A stretch of DNA of 50,501 nt from an uncultured Paracoccaceae bacterium (GTDB taxonomy: Bacteria; Pseudomonadota; Alphaproteobacteria; Rhodobacterales; Rhodobacteraceae): positions 1 through 50,501 of the forward strand of contig CAJWNQ010000013.1 of the NCBI GenBank assembly GCA_913043905.1, read 5' to 3'. Made by a program: the position numbers and the translations under genes. The first letter of the stretch is position 1; each line of letters begins with the position of its first letter. Positions 8,464 through 17,670 of this stretch are shown here, one piece after another. The notes below the pieces were generated by a model. That model saw nothing but the letters and a program-made list of their open reading frames with translations. It did no database searches and had not been told where the DNA came from.

Positions 8464-9686
8464 ATTATTTGGCCACGTAATAGCATTGGCAATTCACCAG
8501 ACAACCCTGCAGCATGCCGCATAAAACCGCGCCGCAAACTTGGATTCGAATTAACACTCGCTAATCCAATATCACGCGCAATCCGTAAGATTGGGTTATC
8601 ATTAGAAAATAATCTATTTAACCCATCAGTCGCTGCAGCCATAGCAGACGTGTCGAATCGCCGCCACTGCTGATAGCGCTCCAGAACAGGCCTAGCACCT
8701 ATATCCTCACCACGACGCTGTGCTATTGCCAGCACTTCTGTTAGTGTAGCTATATCTTTTAAGCCTAAGTTTAAACCTTGCCCGGCCAAGGGGTGTATCC
8801 CATGTGCTGCATCTCCAACTAAAGCTATGCGGTCCAAGACAAAATTTTCAGCCAATGATAAACTTAGTGGATAACTAAAGCGATCACCAACTAATTCAAT
8901 TTTACCTAAAAAGTCACCAATAAATGGCGTTAAAGCCTTCAAATACTCAGCGTCGTCCATGACATTAATATGTTTAGCTCGACTTGCGGCTTCAGTCCAA
9001 ACAATAGAACATTTGTTATTTGGCAATGGTAGAATTGCTAATGGGCCTGAAGGCGTAAAAAACTGATGCGCAACACCGTTATGAGGTTGTTTATGAGATA
9101 TTGCACAGACTAAAGCAGTCTGGTTGTATTTCCAACCACTGCGATCAATACCAGCACGGGTTGCAACCTGTGAGCTACGCCCATCACAACCAATTAATAC
9201 ACGCGCTCGCAAATTACGACCATCCATCAAGGTTACAGTACTGCCAAGCGCATCGACAGCTTGTGAAACCACTTCAGTATCACTTAGGTATTTAATTTGT
9301 GGCGTCTCTAAAATGACATCCCGAAGAGCTGCACGTAGATAGCGATCTTCTAACAAGTGCCCCATAGGGCCTTCTTCCAGTTCCTGGTGGTCAAAATGCA
9401 CGTGCCAGTCTGACGCTCCCTCACCTGCACGGCCATCACTAACTTTAATATCTAAAATTGGTTGGGTATTTTTATGTATATAATCCCATATACCAAGTAC
9501 CTTTAACATTCGCCCTGATGCGTGTGATAAAGCATAGGCACGCCCATCGAAATTACGTGCTTTTTTTAGTCTGTTAGATTGTCTGTCGATTACTATAACA
9601 TTAAAACCAACACTCGCTAATGCAATTGGTAAAGCACTGCCAATTAAGCCACCACCTACAATCAAAATATCTGTATCAAAATTCAT
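8460..9686 (-). CDS. UbiH/COQ6-family FAD-dependent ubiquinone hydroxylase
   Basis: 408 residues, a full-length class A flavin monooxygenase. The N-terminal dinucleotide fold is [20 protein letters not shown] with an acidic Arg/Asp end of strand 2 (VIVIDRQ), the middle motif is LIGCDGRSS, and the second FAD motif is [20 protein letters not shown], the ubiH/visC signature. These enzymes hydroxylate the ring of ubiquinone precursors. Alphaproteobacteria often carry several with different or relaxed regiospecificity (UbiH, UbiF, UbiL, UbiM), so I leave the exact symbol open. The gene is convergent with Trm112 and divergent from the amidase. Confidence 0.9.
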   Translation of the reverse strand: MNFDTDILIVGGGLIGSALPIALASVGFNVIVIDRQSNRLKKARNFDGRAYALSHASGRMLKVLGIWDYIHKNTQPILDIKVSDGRAGEGASDWHVHFDHQELEEGPMGHLLEDRYLRAALRDVILETPQIKYLSDTEVVSQAVDALGSTVTLMDGRNLRARVLIGCDGRSSQVATRAGIDRSGWKYNQTALVCAISHKQPHNGVAHQFFTPSGPLAILPLPNNKCSIVWTEAASRAKHINVMDDAEYLKALTPFIGDFLGKIELVGDRFSYPLSLSLAENFVLDRIALVGDAAHGIHPLAGQGLNLGLKDIATLTEVLAIAQRRGEDIGARPVLERYQQWRRFDTSAMAAATDGLNRLFSNDNPILRIARDIGLASVNSNPSLRRGFMRHAAGLSGELPMLLRGQII

Positions 9687-9762
9687 AATTTCACTATCTA
9701 TAAATTGATAGGATTGTCCACGCTACATTCCGTCGCTAAGGTATTTAAAAAAGAGATAAATA

Positions 9763-11085
9763 ATGTCACAAACATGGTTAAAAATGACAGCTTCTGATTT
9801 GGGCCGTGGCATTGAAAATGGATCAATATCTCCTGTTTCATTAGCAAAAACATATTTAGATGCAATTTTAGATCACCCCATGAGTGAGCGTATTTATACC
9901 TGCGTTACTCAAGAGCGCGCTATGCAAGAAGCCCACTCTGCAGAAGCTCGTGCAATATCAGGCCAACGTTTAAGTTTGTTAGATGGAGTCCCAATTTCAT
10001 GGAAAGATTTGTTTGACAGCAAAGGTATAAAAACTGAGGCTGGGTCAGAAATTTTATCAGGAAGGATGCCTGATGAGGATGCCGTAGTTTTAAAACATGC
10101 TTCAAATGCTGGTATGGTATGTTTGGGCAAGACGCATATGTCAGAATTAGCATTTTCAGGGCTTGGGTTGAATCCCATAAAGCAAACCACACCATGTAAA
10201 AACGATTTGAATGCTGTTTCCGGGGGCTCATCCTCTGGAGCTGCAGGCTCTGTAGCGTTTAGCTTAGCGCCAATAGCTATTGGTTCTGATACTGGTGGTT
10301 CAGTCAGAATACCTGCTGCCTGGAATGACTTAGTAGGATTAAAAACTACCAGTGGAGATATATCATTATCTGGCGTTGTACCATTATGCCCAAAATTTGA
10401 TACCGTAGGGCCTCTATGTAGAAGCGTTGAAGATGCCTCCTTAATTTATGCAATATTAAAAAATCAACCCCCAACTCCATTGGTTCAGCCAAAGTCACTG
10501 AGATTAATGGCTTTAACTAGCGTTGCACAAGATGAAATTGAAGACATACCAATGGCTGCATTTAATGATGCGTGCAAAAAATTAGTTCAAAATGACATCA
10601 AAATTATTGAAGAAGGTTTTCCAGTTTTAATCGAACTCCTATCTCTAGCTGGAGTTATTTTCACAAGAGAGGCTTATGCTACCTGGGGTGCTGTGCTGGA
10701 AACAGAGGGAGAAAAAATGTTTCCAGAAATTTTAGAACGCTTTATGGCGGGCAAGACTGTTGCAAAGGATCACTATAAAAATGCATGGCTTTTTATGGAA
10801 AAAGTACGCGCGGACTGGGCGAGGTTAACTATAAATTTTGATGCTGTGATCTTACCATCTTCGCCACTTCTACCCCCAAATCAGGAAAAATTATTAACAG
10901 ATAATGAGTACTACAAACATGCAAATTTATTGGCACTTCGCAATACGCGAATTGCCAATATGTTGGGGTTATGTTCAATCACGTTACCAACTTCAGTAGC
11001 CTCATGTGGTTTTATGATTATGGGAGCCCCAAACACAGAATTAAGTCTATTAAATATAGCTGCAAAAATTGAATCTGATTTATAG
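9763..11085 (+). CDS. Amidase-signature family amidase
   Basis: 440 residues. The Ser-cisSer-Lys catalytic apparatus is visible: the lysine in GVPISWKDLF, the glycine/serine-rich SGGSSSGAAGSVA, and the nucleophile region IGSDTGGSVRIPAAW. This family hydrolyses amide bonds in very different substrates (indoleacetamide, malonamide, Glu-tRNA in GatA). It is not GatA: no gatB or gatC lies nearby and the length and C-terminus differ. The gene stands alone between ubiH and the aminotransferase, with only a weak AGAG-type ribosome binding site before the ATG. The substrate cannot be inferred. Confidence 0.88.
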   Translation: MSQTWLKMTASDLGRGIENGSISPVSLAKTYLDAILDHPMSERIYTCVTQERAMQEAHSAEARAISGQRLSLLDGVPISWKDLFDSKGIKTEAGSEILSGRMPDEDAVVLKHASNAGMVCLGKTHMSELAFSGLGLNPIKQTTPCKNDLNAVSGGSSSGAAGSVAFSLAPIAIGSDTGGSVRIPAAWNDLVGLKTTSGDISLSGVVPLCPKFDTVGPLCRSVEDASLIYAILKNQPPTPLVQPKSLRLMALTSVAQDEIEDIPMAAFNDACKKLVQNDIKIIEEGFPVLIELLSLAGVIFTREAYATWGAVLETEGEKMFPEILERFMAGKTVAKDHYKNAWLFMEKVRADWARLTINFDAVILPSSPLLPPNQEKLLTDNEYYKHANLLALRNTRIANMLGLCSITLPTSVASCGFMIMGAPNTELSLLNIAAKIESDL

Positions 11086-11096
11086 TTATTATTGGT

Positions 11097-11125
11097 TTGG
11101 CCTAACCAATAAAATAAAGTATAAT
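11097..11125 (+). promoter_or_regulatory. Candidate promoter for the aminotransferase-ftsK-lolA group
   Basis: A consensus TATAAT at 11120-11125 is preceded, after 17 bases, by TTGGCC at 11097-11102. Transcription would start near 11132, about 30 bases before ATG 11165. A 7-bp hairpin (11091-11097 with 11104-11110) overlaps the -35 element and might be a weak terminator remnant or an operator. Confidence 0.45.
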
Positions 11126-11164
11126 AAGAATAATGGGCGCTAGACCCTTAAAAATGAGGCACTA

Positions 11165-12349
11165 ATGAATTTCCCCGAGCGGTTTTCAAAACTGCCAGCT
11201 TATGCATTCCCGCGCTTACGCGCACTGCTAGATCCTCATCCAGCAGGTGGAGAAGTATTGCATATGTCTTTAGGTGAACCAAAACATACATTTCCCTCTT
11301 TTGTTAATGATATATTAATAGAAAATATTAAAGGTTTTAATAAATATCCAAGCAATGATGGCACACCAGAATTATTGTCTTCAATTTCTAAATGGTTAAA
11401 TCGACGCTACGGAATTATAGTTAACGAAGAAAATGAAATTATCACGCTCAACGGCACACGTGAAGGGTTGTTTAATGCACAGATAGCACTGTCTCCTGAG
11501 ACTAAATATGGTAAGAAAACTAAAGTTTTAATACCGAACCCTTTTTACCAAGTTTATGCTGTTGGCGCGGTTACAGTTGGAGCAGAACCCGTTTTTGTCC
11601 CTGCGTATAAAGAAAATAACTTTATGCCTGATTACGCAGGATTACCAAAGGATACATTAGAGCAAACTAGTATATTATTTTTATGCTCCCCAACTAATCC
11701 ACAGGGGGCTATTGCGAGCTATGAATATTGGGTTGAATTAATACAACTTGCAGAAAGGCATGATATCAAAATTTTTGCTGATGAGTGCTATTCAGAAATA
11801 TATCGTGATGCTGCGCCAATTGGTGCGCTACAAGTAGCCCGTGAGATTGGCGCCGATCCTGAGAGAGTTGTGGTTTTTCATTCCCTGTCAAAAAGATCAA
11901 ATTTACCTGGATTACGTTCTGGATTTGCAGCTAGTGGTCCCAAAAATATTGCAGCTATGAAGCAATTACGAAATTATTCTGGTGCACCAAACCCAACCCC
12001 ACTACAGGCAGTTGCCACAGCTGTTTGGTCAGACGAAGAGCATGTCATTAAAAATCGTTTACTTTATCAAGAGAAGTTTAGGGTAGCTGATAAAATATTT
12101 GCATCAGCTCGAGGATATAACCCACCTCAAGCAGGTTTTTTCTTATGGCTGCCAGTTGCTAATGGTGAGGCTGCAACCTTAAAGTTATGGAAAGAAACAG
12201 GCGTTCAGGTATTGCCTGGCGCTTACCTTAGTAGAGATGTGAATTCTGAAAATCCTGGAAAGAAATATATTCGCGTTGCGATGGTGGCTCCCCTTAAAGA
12301 TACTAAACGTGGTATGCAGACAATTCGTGAAAGCTTGTTTAAGATATGA
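11165..12349 (+). CDS. dapC: Class I/II aminotransferase, probable succinyl-DAP aminotransferase DapC
   Basis: 394 residues, fold-type I PLP enzyme. It carries [10 protein letters not shown] near the N-terminus, the substrate/cofactor block [14 protein letters not shown], the Asp of [12 protein letters not shown], and the PLP lysine K243 in [17 protein letters not shown]. The overall pattern and the position before ftsK fit the alphaproteobacterial DapC group, which converts N-succinyl-2-amino-6-ketopimelate to N-succinyl-LL-DAP in the lysine and peptidoglycan precursor pathway. GAGG precedes the ATG at good spacing. Its stop overlaps the ftsK ATG by four bases. Specificity among class I aminotransferases is hard to fix by sequence alone. 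Confidence 0.78.
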   Translation: MNFPERFSKLPAYAFPRLRALLDPHPAGGEVLHMSLGEPKHTFPSFVNDILIENIKGFNKYPSNDGTPELLSSISKWLNRRYGIIVNEENEIITLNGTREGLFNAQIALSPETKYGKKTKVLIPNPFYQVYAVGAVTVGAEPVFVPAYKENNFMPDYAGLPKDTLEQTSILFLCSPTNPQGAIASYEYWVELIQLAERHDIKIFADECYSEIYRDAAPIGALQVAREIGADPERVVVFHSLSKRSNLPGLRSGFAASGPKNIAAMKQLRNYSGAPNPTPLQAVATAVWSDEEHVIKNRLLYQEKFRVADKIFASARGYNPPQAGFFLWLPVANGEAATLKLWKETGVQVLPGAYLSRDVNSENPGKKYIRVAMVAPLKDTKRGMQTIRESLFKI

Positions 12350-15087
12350 GTATGATAAATAATACACGGTCACAGAGCCCATTATTAGAAACAAAAATAA
12401 AAGTAGCCATTCGCAAACGTGGTATTGAGCTTCTTGGTTTGATTTTTATATCTTTAGCAATTTTAACTGCCATATCACTCTGGAGCCACTCACCAAACGA
12501 CCAGAACATTCTAAATTCAACTCCTAATAGAATTTACAATCTAATGGGTCCTATTGGGGCATATTATGCCACAATACTGATGTTAGCCGTTGGCTTAGCA
12601 TCGTGGACATTAACATTAGCATTTCTAATTTGGGGTGTCCGCTTAACCATACATAAAGGCAGTCACTTAATTTTGCGCCGTGGCGTTTTTTTTCCTATAT
12701 TTATAGCATTTTGTGCAGTGTTTATGGCAACGTTCACTGAGCCATCTAGCTGGCTATTTAATTATTCTTTAGGCGGCTTTTCAGGTGATGCCCTTTTAGA
12801 AAAATTAAAAAGTTTAATCCCAATTGATTTAACTACCTGGGAAAAAGAAATTTCTATATCTTTAGGTATATTTACAATCTGGATAGGATTATTTTCACTT
12901 GGCTTTAGTCTACATGAAGTAAAAATTGTTCTACAGAAGGCCGGGAGTGGGATATTTTTGATTTTAGTTACTATTTTAAAAGTTTTGAGAAAATTCACAC
13001 TAATAGTGCCTAATAGGTTTAGAACTTATTCTCCTCATAAAAAAGAGGTCTATAAAAACCTAGAAAGTAATAACGACCATATATTAGAACCCAATATAGA
13101 TAACTCTGAAGATCTTCAGCCCCAAAAGCCTAAAGAACAAAAAATTAAGGCATTGTTTACATCAATTCCAATTTTTGGGGGTAATGAGAAAGAAGCCCCT
13201 ACGGAAAGTGTTGTATTGGACCCAACTGCTTACTTAGACACTGGTCAACACTTAGATCGCGTAACTCGTCGTATACAAAAAGCTGTTCATGAGAAAAAAT
13301 TACAAAGTGGCCGTGATGCCCCGATGACAGTGATTGAACCTGTTGTAGATATGAAAATAGCTTCATCACCTGATGCTGGGTTTTATGACGCCATAGTTGC
13401 TGACGAAGACAAATCTGAGTTGCCGTTAACAACGGAACGTAAAGAGCCCACTTTAATGCGCCCATCCCCACCAAAATCTATGGTAGAGTATCCATCAACA
13501 AAACCAATTCCCCAAAGCAGCCGAGCCAAATCAGAAGCTCAACCCACACTATTTTCTGAAAGTACTATAGCGTATGAACGGCCTGCATTAAGTCTTTTAG
13601 AGAGCCCAAAAACTATTGTGCGCCAGCAGCTTTCTGATGAGGCGTTGGAAGAAAATGCACGAATGTTGGAAAATGTACTCGATGATTACGGCGTTAAGGG
13701 CGAAATTGTATCTGTTCGGCCAGGCCCAGTTGTTACTATGTACGAATTAGAGCCAGCACCTGGCTTAAAGGCAAGCCGAGTTATAGGTCTAGCCGATGAT
13801 ATTGCGCGCTCAATGTCTGCTTTGGCCGCTCGAGTTTCCACTGTCCCAGGCCGCACCGTCATCGGCATAGAACTTCCAAACGATCATCGCGAAACCGTAT
13901 TATTACGAGAGATTTTATCCGCACGAGATTTTGGAGACGGTAAACACGGATTACCTTTGGCTCTAGGAAAAAATATTGCTGGAATTCCTGAGGTGGCTGA
14001 CCTGGCTAAAATGCCCCACCTATTAATCGCTGGTACAACTGGGTCTGGTAAGTCTGTTGCTATCAATACGATGCTATTATCATTATTATATAAATTATCA
14101 CCCGATGAATGCCGTATGATTATGATTGACCCAAAAATGTTAGAATTATCAGTTTATGATGGCATACCTCATCTCTTATCTCCTGTCGTTACAGACCCTC
14201 GAAAGGCAGTGGTTGCCTTAAAATGGGTGGTTGGCGAAATGGAAGAGCGGTATCGCAAGATGTCCAAAATGGGCGTTCGTAATATCTCTGGGTATAACGG
14301 ACGAGTGGCAGAAGCTTTAGCTAAAAATAATGACTTTGAGCGTACAGTTCAAACTGGTTTTGATGATAATACTGGAGAGCCTATATTTGAAACTGAAACC
14401 TTTAAGCCGGTGAAGTTACCTTTTATTGTTGTTGTAGTCGACGAAATGGCTGATCTAATGATGGTAGCTGGTAAGGAAATCGAGGCTTGTATTCAACGCT
14501 TAGCTCAAATGGCACGCGCATCTGGTATTCATTTAATAATGGCAACACAACGCCCATCAGTCGATGTTATAACTGGAACAATTAAGGCAAACTTTCCAAC
14601 ACGAATTTCATTTCAGGTAACATCAAAAATTGATAGCCGTACAATTTTAGGTGAAATGGGTGCTGAGCAATTATTAGGTATGGGTGATATGCTATACATG
14701 GCTGGTGGTGGAAAAATTACACGCATACATGCACCCTTTGTGTCTGACGAAGAAGTTGAGTTAATTGTTACCCATCTAAAATCATTTGGCCCACCTGAAT
14801 ATGTTAGTGGTGTAATAAAGGGATCTGATGACGAAAAAGCATCTAATCTAGATAGTATTTTAGGTTTAGGTGGTAATACGGATAAAGAAACACAACTATA
14901 CGATCAGGCTGTAGCAATTGTTGCCCATGATCGTAAATGTTCAACATCTTACATTCAGCGCAAATTATCTATCGGTTATAATAAAGCCGCAAAAATAGTT
15001 GAAGAAATGGAGGATAATGGAATTGTTTCATCAGCAAATCACATTGGAAAACGTGAAATTTTTCTGCCTGAAAATGATTATGATTAA
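12346..15087 (+). CDS. ftsK: DNA translocase FtsK
   Basis: 913 residues with the complete FtsK/SpoIIIE layout. The N-terminal part has about four membrane helices (roughly residues 25-190, including AIGAYYA-like and [10 protein letters not shown] stretches) that anchor it at the septum. A variable, Pro- and Glu-rich linker follows (about 230-430). The motor domain has a Walker A loop GTTGSGKSV at about 563-571, Walker [12 protein letters not shown] near 700 and the [20 protein letters not shown] region. The last 65 residues form the winged-helix gamma domain ([20 protein letters not shown]) that reads KOPS sequences and activates XerD. It pumps terminus DNA during division. It is translationally coupled to the aminotransferase gene and followed by lolA. 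Confidence 0.96.
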   Translation: MSMINNTRSQSPLLETKIKVAIRKRGIELLGLIFISLAILTAISLWSHSPNDQNILNSTPNRIYNLMGPIGAYYATILMLAVGLASWTLTLAFLIWGVRLTIHKGSHLILRRGVFFPIFIAFCAVFMATFTEPSSWLFNYSLGGFSGDALLEKLKSLIPIDLTTWEKEISISLGIFTIWIGLFSLGFSLHEVKIVLQKAGSGIFLILVTILKVLRKFTLIVPNRFRTYSPHKKEVYKNLESNNDHILEPNIDNSEDLQPQKPKEQKIKALFTSIPIFGGNEKEAPTESVVLDPTAYLDTGQHLDRVTRRIQKAVHEKKLQSGRDAPMTVIEPVVDMKIASSPDAGFYDAIVADEDKSELPLTTERKEPTLMRPSPPKSMVEYPSTKPIPQSSRAKSEAQPTLFSESTIAYERPALSLLESPKTIVRQQLSDEALEENARMLENVLDDYGVKGEIVSVRPGPVVTMYELEPAPGLKASRVIGLADDIARSMSALAARVSTVPGRTVIGIELPNDHRETVLLREILSARDFGDGKHGLPLALGKNIAGIPEVADLAKMPHLLIAGTTGSGKSVAINTMLLSLLYKLSPDECRMIMIDPKMLELSVYDGIPHLLSPVVTDPRKAVVALKWVVGEMEERYRKMSKMGVRNISGYNGRVAEALAKNNDFERTVQTGFDDNTGEPIFETETFKPVKLPFIVVVVDEMADLMMVAGKEIEACIQRLAQMARASGIHLIMATQRPSVDVITGTIKANFPTRISFQVTSKIDSRTILGEMGAEQLLGMGDMLYMAGGGKITRIHAPFVSDEEVELIVTHLKSFGPPEYVSGVIKGSDDEKASNLDSILGLGGNTDKETQLYDQAVAIVAHDRKCSTSYIQRKLSIGYNKAAKIVEEMEDNGIVSSANHIGKREIFLPENDYD

Positions 15088-15161
15088 CAGTAAATTTCTC
15101 ATATAAAATATCTAGAAAATTAATTCTTATATATAGACGCAGCAGGGACTATTCGAAACTC

Positions 15162-15764
15162 ATGAGTAAATACATAATATTTATATCAACGGCAGTTTCT
15201 GCTTTTCTATTTATAACACCGGCTATAGCTGAAAAGATATCTCTGACCAATTTAAGCGCTTACATAAATAGTTTATCAATAATTAAAACAAACTTTATTC
15301 AAATCAATTCAGATGGCTCAAAAGACGAGGGTCAATTATATATGAACCGCCCTGGAAGGTTAAGGCTTGAATACGCCCCACCAAATAATGCACTTGTTAT
15401 AGCCAGCACTGGTAGTGTTGCTATTTATGATGATAAATCTAAAAGTGGGCCAGCAGTGTTTCCATTAAAGCATTCTCCATTAAACTTTTTTTTACAAAAC
15501 AATGTAGATCTAAAAAATAACGGTATGGTTTCAAAACATATTAAAAAACAAGAATATACAATTGTTATAACGCGCGACCCCAGGGGTAAAATCCCTGGTG
15601 AAATTGAAATGGCTTTTAGTGGCAACCCAACAACTTTACGCCAATGGACTATCACAGATCAATCCAATCAAAAAACAACAATTATTTTGGGGAAATTGCA
15701 TAAACAAAAGTTCCTACCGCGGAGTTTGTTTAGTATATCTATGAATAGACCAGACGTAAATTAG
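15162..15764 (+). CDS. lolA: Periplasmic outer-membrane lipoprotein carrier LolA
   Basis: 200 residues with a Sec signal peptide (hydrophobic IIFISTAVSAFLFITP, cleavage likely after AIA before EKISL). The mature part has the LolA pattern: SIIKTNFIQINSDGS, EGQLYMNRPGRLRLEYAPPN, then SVAIYDDKSK and the C-terminal strands around RGKIPGEIEMAFSGNP. LolA takes lipoproteins released by LolCDE across the periplasm to the outer membrane. The ftsK-lolA order is common in alphaproteobacteria. It converges with the lytic transglycosylase gene, sharing four bases at the stops. Confidence 0.88.
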   Translation: MSKYIIFISTAVSAFLFITPAIAEKISLTNLSAYINSLSIIKTNFIQINSDGSKDEGQLYMNRPGRLRLEYAPPNNALVIASTGSVAIYDDKSKSGPAVFPLKHSPLNFFLQNNVDLKNNGMVSKHIKKQEYTIVITRDPRGKIPGEIEMAFSGNPTTLRQWTITDQSNQKTTIILGKLHKQKFLPRSLFSISMNRPDVN

Positions 15765-16351
15765 GTACAGCGCACCAATTGTGAGCTATATGATACAGCT
15801 CTCTTTTGGACAGTTTTAGCTACACGCATTAACCACTTTTTTTTACGATAAGTTCCCCGCCTAAATCCTGTGTGCCCATCATGGTAAGCTAAATATTGAT
15901 TGTAAGCATCACTTTTAGAAATTCCGTTTCGCTTGTATGATTTATCCATATACCAACCCATGAAATCAACAGCATCCCTAAAGCTACTCCGCCTTGAAAA
16001 GCGATTTCCAGCTTCCTGACGATACTGATCCCAAGTTCCATCCAAAGCTTGAGCAAATCCATAGGCAGAGGATCGACGCCCCATTGGTATAATTTTTAAC
16101 TTCCACTCATATGGAGTTTTTGCAGTGCCAGAAAACTTACTTTCTTGATAAATAGTTGCCATCATAACAGGCACAGGCACACCCCAACGACGTTCAGCAC
16201 GAACCATAGACTTATACCAAGATTTACGTTCTTTTTTGATTGAACATGCATTATCTAAATTGCTCGGCGGATCTACTCTCAACGCAGAGCAAGAGCTCAA
16301 CGCAATACTGGCTAAAATTAATATAAGCCCAATTCTCTTCATACTGCGCAT
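15761..16351 (-). CDS. Lipoprotein with lytic transglycosylase (SLT) domain
   Basis: 196 residues. The N-terminus is a lipoprotein signal (MKRIGLILILASIALSSCSA, lipobox LSSC). The mature domain matches the lysozyme-like SLT fold: the catalytic Glu is in MMATIYQESKFSGTA, followed by SSAYGFAQALDGTWDQYR and the later AYNQYLAYHDGHTGFRRGTY. Lytic transglycosylases cleave the MurNAc-GlcNAc bond with formation of 1,6-anhydro ends; this one would act from the inner face of the outer membrane or from the inner membrane. A second in-frame ATG three codons on is an equally possible start. It is transcribed toward lolA. Confidence 0.85.
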   Translation of the reverse strand: MRSMKRIGLILILASIALSSCSALRVDPPSNLDNACSIKKERKSWYKSMVRAERRWGVPVPVMMATIYQESKFSGTAKTPYEWKLKIIPMGRRSSAYGFAQALDGTWDQYRQEAGNRFSRRSSFRDAVDFMGWYMDKSYKRNGISKSDAYNQYLAYHDGHTGFRRGTYRKKKWLMRVAKTVQKRAVSYSSQLVRCT

Positions 16352-16387
16352 CCTGGTCTTTTGTAATTTAATTTTTCAGTCCCTACC

Positions 16388-17269
16388 CTAAAGTAATACC
16401 GCTAACAATACCGGGAGTGCAACTACTGACAGGACTGTTGAAGCAATTACCAACCCTGCAACCTCATTAGCATCAGCTCCATATTTTTGCGCTAATAAGT
16501 ATGATGTTACCGCTACAGGAGTTGCTATTTGTACAACCAAAACAGCAAATGCAATATCGTTCAATCCAAAGTAACTCCCAATAATCCAGGCAGTACAAAC
16601 GCAAACAATTAGCTTTATAATTGATAAAATAACTGCTCGTGAAATTGTTTTTACTTTTAAGCGAGCCAATGCAACACCCAAAGTAATTAGCATAAGCGGA
16701 ATTGCCATTTGTCCCATCAACTCCAATGTGTTCGTAACCCATTGTGGGGTCTCCCATCCTTGGATTAGAAACAATGCTCCAGCTAAAGTTGCCCAAACCA
16801 TTGGCTCCTTAAATATTTTGGTAACACTACCTCCACCCGATACCATCCAAACTCCAATGGAAAACGATCCTACTGCCATTACTGCAAATACTACTACAGC
16901 ATATCCTAAACCAACCTCTCCAAATGCAAACATAGCCAAGGGCAATCCCAAATTACCAGTATTACCAAAGATTAGCGGCGCCCAAAATGTTGCCATATCC
17001 AATTTGGCTAATTTAGCAATAATCCAAAAGATAATTGTCAAAGCTATATAAGCTATAATACTAGATAGAAATAAACTTGATAACGTGTCCGCTGATATAT
17101 CAGCTTTCATTAAAGCTACAAAAATTAGAGCGGGAACAGATATTGTCATGGCTAGTCTTGTGACAAATTCAATTTCATACTGCCAACCAACTTTTACCCA
17201 CGCAAAACCTATAGCTGCAAGTAAAAATACAGGAGCCACAATTTGTAAAACAGTTAAAATGAGTTCCAT
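16388..17269 (-). CDS. AEC-family (auxin efflux carrier) transporter
   Basis: About 293 residues, almost wholly hydrophobic, with some ten predicted membrane helices; recognisable AEC features are the N-terminal LQIVAPVFLLAAIGFAWVK, the middle FGNTGNLGLPLAMFAFGEVG with its conserved Asn-Gly-Pro-like kink, and the C-terminal VQIATPVAVTSYLLAQKYGAD. Family members export or take up organic acids such as malate; substrate here is unknown. The frame extends upstream to 17323, but the extra 18 residues are polar and would leave only 20 bases to the divergent hspQ gene, so I prefer ATG 17269, where the first helix begins. No strong ribosome binding site supports either start. Confidence 0.82.
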   Translation of the reverse strand: MELILTVLQIVAPVFLLAAIGFAWVKVGWQYEIEFVTRLAMTISVPALIFVALMKADISADTLSSLFLSSIIAYIALTIIFWIIAKLAKLDMATFWAPLIFGNTGNLGLPLAMFAFGEVGLGYAVVVFAVMAVGSFSIGVWMVSGGGSVTKIFKEPMVWATLAGALFLIQGWETPQWVTNTLELMGQMAIPLMLITLGVALARLKVKTISRAVILSIIKLIVCVCTAWIIGSYFGLNDIAFAVLVVQIATPVAVTSYLLAQKYGADANEVAGLVIASTVLSVVALPVLLAVLL

Positions 17270-17343
17270 AAAGCATACAAAACGTAGTGTGGACAGTTTG
17301 TCAATCTCAGCGTAGGAAGTCATGAAAGATTCTATAGGTTTTC

Positions 17344-17670
17344 ATGTTAGAAGTCAGTGCGAAATTCTCAATTGGTCAAGTGGTTCGCCATCGTAAACAC
17401 CCATTTCGTGGCGTAGTTTTTGATATAGATTCAACTTTTTCAAATACAGATGAGTGGTGGGAGAGCATACCAAAAGATCATCGCCCTTCTAAAGATCAAC
17501 CATTCTATCATCTTTTAGCAGAAAATGATGAATCATACTATGTTGCATATGTATCTGAGCAAAATCTATTAGTTGACGATTCTGGTGAACCTATTGATCA
17601 TCCTGAAGTCATAGAAATGTTTGGAGAAATGCTAAACGGGCGTTATAATATTTCTGCGCATATGAATTAA
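17344..17670 (+). CDS. hspQ: Heat shock protein HspQ (hemimethylated-DNA-binding family)
   Basis: 108 residues. The protein is a compact YccV/HspQ domain: FSIGQVVRHRKHPFRGVVFD, then DQPFYHLLAENDESYYVAYV and SEQNLLVDDSGEP. In enterobacteria HspQ binds hemimethylated DNA at oriC and is a specificity factor or substrate of Lon. The alphaproteobacterial proteins are of the same size. It is divergent from the AEC permease and ends four bases inside the end of the convergent gamma-glutamyltransferase gene. The ribosome binding site before ATG 17344 is weak (TAGG). Confidence 0.92.
   Translation: MLEVSAKFSIGQVVRHRKHPFRGVVFDIDSTFSNTDEWWESIPKDHRPSKDQPFYHLLAENDESYYVAYVSEQNLLVDDSGEPIDHPEVIEMFGEMLNGRYNISAHMN

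Noticed and set aside
11091-11110. Hairpin after the amidase gene as a terminator
   Set aside because: The stem is only seven base pairs, rich in A-T, and is followed by A residues rather than T, so it should not terminate on the plus strand.
17299-17304. Exact TTGACA on the minus strand before the AEC transporter
   Set aside because: No -10 hexamer at 16-19 bases; the nearest candidates would place the transcript start at or inside the coding sequence.
16388-17323. Longer reading of the AEC transporter from 17323
   Set aside because: The extra 18 residues are polar, have no ribosome site and would almost close the gap to the divergent hspQ gene.
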